DNA of 64,000 nucleotides, taken from NCBI RefSeq assembly GCF_019977355.1, contig NZ_AP024655.1, forward strand, positions 3,038,001 through 3,102,000. The letters are read 5' to 3'. Source of the DNA: Arthrobacter sp. NicSoilB8 (GTDB lineage: Bacteria > Actinomycetota > Actinomycetes > Actinomycetales > Micrococcaceae). Below the pieces are notes generated by a model. That model saw only the letters and a program-made list of their open reading frames with translations. It was not told where the DNA came from and did not search any database. Shown here one piece after another: positions 58,502 to 64,000 of this stretch; positions within the stretch are counted from its first letter, which is position 1, and each line of letters begins with the position of its first letter. The translations under genes and the position numbers were made by a program.

Positions 58502-59710
58502 TCAGTTAAGCAGCGCGTCCACAAAGGCTTCGGCGTCGAACGGCGCGAGGTCGTCGGCGCCTTCGCCCAGGCCGATCAGCTTGACCGGAACGCCAAGGGA
58601 CTTCTGGATGGCGACCACGATCCCGCCCTTCGCCGTGCCGTCCAGCTTGGTCAGGACGATCCCGGTGATGTTCACAACCTCCGAGAACACCCGTGCCTGG
58701 TTGAGGCCGTTCTGGCCGGTGGTGGCGTCCAGGACCAGCAGCACCTCGTCCACCTCGGCGAGCTTTTCGATGACCCGCTTGACCTTGCTGAGCTCGTCCA
58801 TCAGGCCCACCTTGTTCTGCAGGCGCCCGGCAGTGTCGATCATGACGACGTCGACTTCCTGGTCGATGCCGGCCTTGACAGCCTCGTAGGCCACCGACGC
58901 CGGATCGGCGCCGTCGATGTCCGACTTCACGGTGGGAACGCCCACACGCTGGCCCCACGTGGCCAGCTGCTCCGCGGCGGCGGCGCGGAAGGTGTCGGCG
59001 GCGCCCAGCAGCACGTCCTTGTCCTCGGCCACGAGCACGCGGGCGAGCTTGCCCACGGTGGTGGTCTTGCCGACGCCGTTGACGCCAACCACCATCATGA
59101 CGGCGGGCTTGTCCGCGTGGCGCTGGACGTTCAGGCTGCGGTCCATGGTGGGATCCACGAGCTTGATGAGTTCCTCGCGGAGCAGGGCCTTGACGTGTTC
59201 GGGCGAGCGGGTGCCGATCACCTTGACGCGTTCGCGGAGCGCGTCCACCAGCTGCATCGTCGGTTCGGTGCCGAGGTCGGCCAGCAGGAGGGTCTCCTCG
59301 ACCTCGTCCCAGACGTTTTCGTCGATCTTGTCCGCGGAGAGAAGGGCAAGGAGTCCCTTGCCCAGGATGTTGTTGGACTTGACCAGCCGCTCGCGCAGCC
59401 GGGTAAGGCGTCCGGCCACCGGCAGCGGTGTTTCCACCGGCACGGTTTCCAGGCCGGCAGCGTTGTCCGGCACCTCGACTGTTTCGGGTCCTGCGAGCTC
59501 GACGGCGTCCGGTGCGGTCCGTTCGGGTGCGGGCGCGGCACGGTCCTCCACAAGGGTTCCGGCTCCCGGGGCCTGCACGGGGTCGTTTGCGTCACGCGTG
59601 CCGGGATAGTTCTTGACGTTCTTCCGGGTCTTCATGAGCACCGGGATCAGCGCGCCAAGGACCACCAGGACAGCGAGAATGGGCAGAATAATGGGGAGGA
59701 TGTCGTTCAC
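58502..59710 (-). CDS. ftsY: Signal recognition particle receptor FtsY
   Basis: 402 residues. The N-terminus is one membrane segment ([20 protein letters not shown]), unlike the E. coli form, as usual for actinobacteria; an acidic linker follows, then NG domain with [36 protein letters not shown] and the final [20 protein letters not shown]. It docks Ffh-ribosome complexes at the membrane. A broken HNH-type gene separates it from smc. Confidence 0.97.
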   Translation of the reverse strand: MNDILPIILPILAVLVVLGALIPVLMKTRKNVKNYPGTRDANDPVQAPGAGTLVEDRAAPAPERTAPDAVELAGPETVEVPDNAAGLETVPVETPLPVAGRLTRLRERLVKSNNILGKGLLALLSADKIDENVWDEVEETLLLADLGTEPTMQLVDALRERVKVIGTRSPEHVKALLREELIKLVDPTMDRSLNVQRHADKPAVMMVVGVNGVGKTTTVGKLARVLVAEDKDVLLGAADTFRAAAAEQLATWGQRVGVPTVKSDIDGADPASVAYEAVKAGIDQEVDVVMIDTAGRLQNKVGLMDELSKVKRVIEKLAEVDEVLLVLDATTGQNGLNQARVFSEVVNITGIVLTKLDGTAKGGIVVAIQKSLGVPVKLIGLGEGADDLAPFDAEAFVDALLN

Positions 59711-59987
59711 TCCCCTAGCTTCTCACAATCCCCAAACGGGCTGTGGCCAGCATTTTCGTTCCGCATGATGCCGTGACGGGCAACAATGCGTCCTCGTCGC
59801 GGGCGAGCCGTGGGCTTCGACTCCGAGACCTCCGAAGGCCGCCACACTGTCGAAAGGTCCTTCACTTCGCCAGGCCACAGCGCACCATTGCCACCGCGAT
59901 GACAAACCCGCCCTGACCTGCCGTGCCGGCGTCTTCCACTACGCGTCGTCCTCTGGCCGCGGCCATAAGGAGCCCCGATCTGGTCGC
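59711..59987. other. Gap of 277 bp between ftsY and the HNH gene
   Basis: No gene is supported here. The DUF222/HNH frame that stays open to 59939 is the wrong frame after the shift. The ftsY promoter must lie in it, but no clear boxes are seen. Confidence 0.5.
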
Positions 59988-62173
59988 TCACGCGCTGACG
60001 AGCAGGAGGTCTTCCGGGAAGGGGTTGTCGAGGGGCGCCTGCCAGCCCGCGGTGTCTGCTCCGTGCAATGGGTGTGCGGCCGTGAAGTGGTGCCAATCCG
60101 GGAAGGGGTCCGCGGGCAGTGGATCGTCCGGGCTTGTATCCGCGGGCAGTCCCGGGTCCAGTCCGGGGTCCGGGAACAGTCCCAGGCCAAAGTCGGGATT
60201 CGGGGAAAGTCGCTGCTCCAGGTCCGGTCCGTGATGAGGTTCTGCATCCGGGGGAAGTCCGGGGTCCAGGGGCAGTGTATCGTCCGGGCCGTTGTGCGTG
60301 GCCGGGGTGTGGTGTGGCCAGTGGGGTGGTTCCCAGTCCTGGTGTTCGGCGGGGTAGTGCCGTCCCGAGGGGGAGATCCAGCCGGGCGGGCTGGTTTTGC
60401 TGGCCCCGACGGGTTGCCAGGCCGAGGAGTGTTTGAGGCGGTGGTGTTTGGGGCAGGGCTGGCCCAGGTTGGCGATGCCGGTGGTGCCGCCGTCGGCCCA
60501 GGCCAGCAGGTGGTCCGCGTCGTTGTCCAGGGAGTGGTTGTTACAGCCCGGGAACGTGCAGTGGCTGTCGCGGAGCCGGAGCCAGTGCCGCTGGGCCTTG
60601 GTGACCGGTAGCTGCTCCGGCCGATTTCCAGCGGGGCCCCGTCCCGCGGGTCAACCAGGACCCGGTAGAAGGACCCGGCGCCGCCGGCGACGAGGCGTCG
60701 GGCCATCGACGGCGGGATCGGCCCGTACCCGTCCAGGACGGCCGGTTCCCCGGTGACGCCGAGCAGCGACAGGACCGGGACGGTGACCAGGACCTGCGCC
60801 CGCGGCGACGGCACACCCCCACCCACACACCCGCCGGTATTGACGCCCGCCCCGGCGATACCCGCGCCGGTGCCGGTGGTGGTGCCGGCCGGCCCGCAGT
60901 TGGCCATGCCGGCGCCGGTGGTGGTGCCGGTGGTGGTGAGGAGCCAGGTGGCGGTGATGTCGGCGCGGAGCTGGGCCAGGGTGCGGGCCTCGTCCCGGCC
61001 CTGGAGGGCGCGGGCGGCCGTGGTGGCCCGGTCCCAGATCCCGGCGGCGGTGTCGGCCGGGAGGTAGGCCGAGAGCCAGGCCATGCCGTCCCGGTCCGGA
61101 ACGAACTCGACCCGCCGGTCCGCGGCGCTTCGGGCGTGGCGGGCCTCGAGGCTGTCCCGGTGGTGGCGTTCGCGCCAGGTGCGGGCCTTGGCCCGGAACC
61201 GGGACGCCGTGAGCTCCCCGGCCGGGCAGCCCCGGGCCGGGTCCGGGGCGACGGGGTCCAGGAAGTGCGCCTCCAGCCCGGCCGCCCCGGCCCGGTCCAG
61301 GTTCTGGGTTTCGTCGATAATGACCCGGGCGTGGGCCCAGGAAATCGTCCCGGCGCCCAGCGCGGCCAGGGTCAGCGGCAGCGCCGTGGTCAGGGCGTGG
61401 GCCTCGGCGAGCAGGGCCCCCGCGGCGCGTTCGCTCACGGTCAGGACACCCGCGACCTCGGCGACCAGCGCCATTTCCTGCACGGCGTGCTCCCGCGGGG
61501 ACACCGCCGGGGCCGCCAGGGCCGTGGCCGCCCGCAGATAGTCCGCGGCCAGCCGCACCTTCAACGCCGCGGTCCGGGCCTCCAGCCGCGCCACCCCGGC
61601 CAACCCGTCCAGACACCCATCCGCCAGATCCCGCAACGGATCAGAGCCCCGAAACGGATCGGCGTTGTGTAGCGGATCCGCGTCCCGCAAAGGATCAGCG
61701 TTGCGCGGGCCGGCGGGCCGGAACAGATCGGCATCGTGCAGTGAATCGGCGTTGCGCAGCGGATTCACCTTGCGCAGCGGATCCCCGTTGTGCGGCCGGT
61801 CAGCGCCGGGCGGAACAGCGCGGCCGGCAACGGTTCCGAGACCGGCACCGGCGCCCGTGAAAGCAGCAACTTCGGCAACAAGCGCGGCAGCAGACGCGGC
61901 GACAGCCGCCAGGGCCTCCCTGCTTTCCGCACCCCACGCCGCCGTGTTATCCATGCCTCGATCATCTCGCGAGCCACCGACAATTTGATGAGGTGCATCG
62001 TGACGCCCTAACCGACTAACGGTAGGCGCGTGCGACGTCGCACCGGGCGGATCAGCGCGGCCGGCACCGGCGTCCGCGAAAGCAGCCAGGCCGGCGGCAA
62101 GGGCGGCAACGGACGCGGCGACGGCCGCCAGGGCCTCCCTGCTTTCCGCACTCCACGCCGCCGTGTTATCCAT
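59988..62173 (-). pseudogene. DUF222/HNH endonuclease (13E12-repeat type), frameshifted and expanded
   Basis: The N-terminal part is the DUF222 domain (VSERAAGALLAEAHALTTAL, LGAGTISWAHARVIIDETQN, DRDGMAWLSAYLPADTAAGI). At the GG of 60605-60606 the frame shifts: after PLEIGRSSYR the frame loses the family sequence. One extra G restores VTKAQRHWLRLRDSHCTFPG, then ADHLLAWADGGTTGIANLGQ and CPKHHRLKH, the HNH motif, and continues in frame to TGA 59990. So the gene is broken or misread by one base. The start may be ATG 61954 or, with the duplicated part, ATG 62173. A Thr/Gly-rich insertion (about 60,800-60,960) and DPLR repeats (61,620-61,800) are also unusual. Such genes are multi-copy in Arthrobacter and of unknown function. 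Confidence 0.82.
61620..61800 (-). repeat. 18-bp in-frame minisatellite in the DUF222/HNH gene
   Basis: Repeated units coding variants of ADPLRD, NADPLH, ADPFRG and NPLRNAD; the DNA repeats GGATC plus GCGTTG at roughly 18-bp steps. It lies between the duplicated N-terminus and the DUF222 core and is absent from typical family members. Confidence 0.75.
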
Positions 62174-62220
62174 GCCTCGATCATCTCGCGAGCCACCGAC
62201 AGTTTGATGAAGGGCCGGGT
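61900..62220 (-). repeat. 219-bp tandem duplication at the start of the DUF222/HNH gene
   Basis: A block containing CGCCAGGGCCTCCCTGCTTT, the GTGTTATCCATGCCTCGATC start region and CGAGCCACCGACA-TTTGATGA is present twice, 219 bp apart (start codons at 61954 and 62173). The distance is a multiple of three, so the upstream copy extends the reading frame. The two copies differ at a few bases. Confidence 0.88.
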
Positions 62221-62299
62221 TCCGGGGGTGACGCCGGCACGACGTCACCCCCGTGGGATTTAGCGCCACAAGCCGTCACTCCCAAGCGGGCAGCTCGGC

Positions 62300-64000
62300 C
62301 TATACCTCCGCGCCGAGACGCTGGCTGATGACGGTGGAGACGCCGTCGCCGCGCATTGTGACGCCGTAGAGGGCGTCGGCCACTTCCATGGTGCGTTTCT
62401 GGTGCGTGATGACGATCAGCTGGCTGGATTCGCGCAGCTCTTCAAAGATGGTGATGAGCCGGCCCAGGTTGGTGTCATCGAGGGCGGCCTCGACCTCGTC
62501 CATGACGTAGAAGGGCGAGGGCCTTGCCTTGAAGATAGCCACCAGCAGCGCCACCGCCGTCAGGGACCGTTCCCCGCCGGAGAGCAGCGAAAGCCGTTTG
62601 ATTTTCTTCCCGGCCGGCCGGGCCTCCACCTCGATGCCGGTGGTGAGCATGTCCGAAGGGTCGGTCAGGACCAGGCGGCCCTCGCCGCCGGGGAACAGCC
62701 GGGCGAAGACGCGGACGAACTGCCGGGAGGTGTCTTCGAACGCTTCGGCAAAGACCTTTTGGACCCGCTCGTCGACTTCCTTGATGATGTCCAGCAGATC
62801 CTTGCGGCTGGACTTGAGGTCTTCGAGCTGGGTGGCGAGGAACTGGTGGCGCTCCTCGAGCGCGGCGAACTCCTCCAGCGCCAGCGGGTTGACCTTGCCG
62901 AGCGCCGAGAGGTCGCGTTCGGCGCGCCTGAGCCGCTTTTCCTGTTCCTCCCGGACGAAGGGCTTGCCTTCGGCGATCTCGCGGCCGTCCTCATCCACCG
63001 GGGCGCGCAGGGCGGCCCATTTGTCCCCCGAGTCGCCGGCCGGCACCGGGACGGGCCGATCCGGACCGTAGTCGGCCACGAGCTGCTCGGCCGTCAGGCC
63101 GAGCTCCTCCACGCTCTTGAGTTCCAGCGCCTCGATCCGGAGCCGCTGCTGTGTGCGGGCGAGCTCGTCGCGGTGCACGGAATCGGTGAGTTCGGCCAGT
63201 TCGCGGGCCAGGGCGTCGTTGCCGCCGCGGACCGCTGCCAGTTGGCGTTCCATCTCTTCCCGGCGCTCCTCGGCGCTGTCCCGCTCCCGGCGGGCCAGTT
63301 CCACGGACACGTCGATGAACGCGACCACCTGCTGCACGGCAGCGGCGACGGCGGCCGCGCGCCCGGCCTGGAGCCGGCGGCGGCGGGCCCGTTCCGCGGC
63401 TTCCTCACGGGCACGGCGCTCGGTGGCGGCGGCCCGCTCCAGCGACGCAGCCCGGTTCCGCGTGGCGGTCAGCTGTTCCTCGGCGCTGCGCAGCGCGAGC
63501 CTGGCTTCCATCTCGGCCGTGCGGGCCAGCGAGGCGGCCAAGGCAAGGGCATCGCGGTGGTCCGGCGAGGGTTCCTGCTCGGCGGGGGCTTCCTGGGCCG
63601 CGGCGAGCCGCGCAGTCACGGCTTCCAGGGCAAGCTGTTCGCTGACAATGTTGGCCTCGGCCCTGGCCAGGGACGCGGCCAGGCGTTCGCTTTCCCCGAC
63701 GGCGCTGCGCAGCACTGAGTTCAGGTGGCCCAGGCGTTCGGCGACGGCGGCGAGTTTCGCGTCGGAGTCGTGGAGCTTGGCGAGGGCCGCGTCCGTGCGG
63801 TCCTGGGCTTCGGCGCGCCGGGCGCGGGCCGTGGCGAGGGCGAAGCGGTTGCGTTCCAGCCCTGCGGTGACGGCGCCAAGCTTCGCGGCAGCGTCGTCGA
63901 CGGCGGCCTGGACTTCCAGCAGCGACGGCGCCGTCGCGGAGCCGCCGGTGACGGTCAGCGCCGTGAAGACGTCCCCGGCCCGCGTCACGGCGGTGAGCTC
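62300..64000 (-). CDS. smc: Chromosome segregation protein SMC, C-terminal part
   Basis: About 567 residues are visible; the 5' end lies beyond the window. The hinge end and descending coiled coil come first (LEVQAAVDDAAAKLGAVTAG onward), then the C-lobe: KKIKRLSLLSGGERSLTAVA (ABC signature), Walker B FYVMDEVEAALDDTNLGRLI and the switch His in LIVITHQKRTMEVADALYG. SMC dimers with ScpA/B condense and segregate the chromosome. The visible length corresponds to half of a 1,150-1,200-residue protein. Confidence 0.96.
   Translation of the reverse strand, partial: ELTAVTRAGDVFTALTVTGGSATAPSLLEVQAAVDDAAAKLGAVTAGLERNRFALATARARRAEAQDRTDAALAKLHDSDAKLAAVAERLGHLNSVLRSAVGESERLAASLARAEANIVSEQLALEAVTARLAAAQEAPAEQEPSPDHRDALALAASLARTAEMEARLALRSAEEQLTATRNRAASLERAAATERRAREEAAERARRRRLQAGRAAAVAAAVQQVVAFIDVSVELARRERDSAEERREEMERQLAAVRGGNDALARELAELTDSVHRDELARTQQRLRIEALELKSVEELGLTAEQLVADYGPDRPVPVPAGDSGDKWAALRAPVDEDGREIAEGKPFVREEQEKRLRRAERDLSALGKVNPLALEEFAALEERHQFLATQLEDLKSSRKDLLDIIKEVDERVQKVFAEAFEDTSRQFVRVFARLFPGGEGRLVLTDPSDMLTTGIEVEARPAGKKIKRLSLLSGGERSLTAVALLVAIFKARPSPFYVMDEVEAALDDTNLGRLITIFEELRESSQLIVITHQKRTMEVADALYGVTMRGDGVSTVISQRLGAEV

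Overview
This 64 kb window is a continuous stretch of chromosome from a high-GC Gram-positive bacterium. It is most likely a member of the Micrococcaceae close to Arthrobacter or Pseudarthrobacter. That placement rests on inference from codon use, on actinobacterial families (DUF3052, DUF3145, DUF2469, FasR-type PucR regulator, homodimeric aceE) and on gene order (fasR-fabD-fabH-acpP-fabF; rpsP-KH-rimM-trmD-rplS-lepB-rnhB-DUF2469-yraN-comM-dprA). No rRNA, phage, insertion sequence, plasmid gene or CRISPR array is visible. One tRNA (Val, UAC) is present.

Layout. 1-9 kb: end of a stomatin-like gene, a Tat-lipoprotein esterase, yaaA, a zinc-ribbon-family coiled-coil protein, a Nif3-like protein, msrA, the cysK-cysE pair for cysteine synthesis, an SDR and gnd. 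9-18 kb: an accessory sugar-acid region with a GntR regulator, an idonate-type oxidoreductase operon (beta-hydroxyacid dehydrogenase, idnO-like, idnD-like), a D-2-hydroxyacid dehydrogenase, an MHS-family transporter, an IclR regulator and an FAH-family enzyme. 18-21 kb: a small protein, a glycosyltransferase, a hexapeptide acyltransferase with a frameshift, and tRNA-Val. 20.7-32 kb: a sirtuin, a peroxiredoxin, DUF3052, aceE, then the fatty-acid synthesis operon and DUF3145. 32-44 kb: xerC, dprA, comM-like, yraN, a GT51 transglycosylase, DUF2469, rnhB, two tandem signal peptidases, and the rplS-trmD-rimM-khpA-rpsP ribosome group. 44-50 kb: a hypothetical gene, a remarkable GGACAT repeat array, a VOC protein, an amidohydrolase, a TPP riboswitch with thiC, and an alpha/beta hydrolase. 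50-64 kb: ffh, a glucose-6-phosphate dehydrogenase, glnB-amtB, an MFS exporter, a GH79-like secreted protein, ftsY, a broken DUF222/HNH gene and the 3' part of smc.

How the genes fit together. aceE supplies acetyl-CoA next to the FAS II genes, whose likely regulator FasR is encoded immediately upstream; a 17-bp inverted repeat between fasR and fabD is a candidate operator. gnd and the G6PDH gene serve the pentose phosphate pathway. The gnd-linked GntR gene and the idonate-type dehydrogenases point to gluconate/idonate-like sugar acids. The SRP pair (ffh, ftsY) and two signal peptidases serve protein export.

The most unusual material is non-coding. Around 44.57-45.23 kb, 18 GGACAT sites are laid out in a repeating 29-40-32-41 bp spacing (period about 142 bp), including four perfect GGACATGTCC palindromes. 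Around 14.12-14.31 kb, an iteron-like array carries CGACAC every 19 bp, eight times without drift. Two genes (a hexapeptide acyltransferase and the DUF222/HNH protein) each appear to have lost one G from a short G run; an extra G restores the family-typical C-terminus in both cases. Several genes carry in-frame minisatellite expansions.
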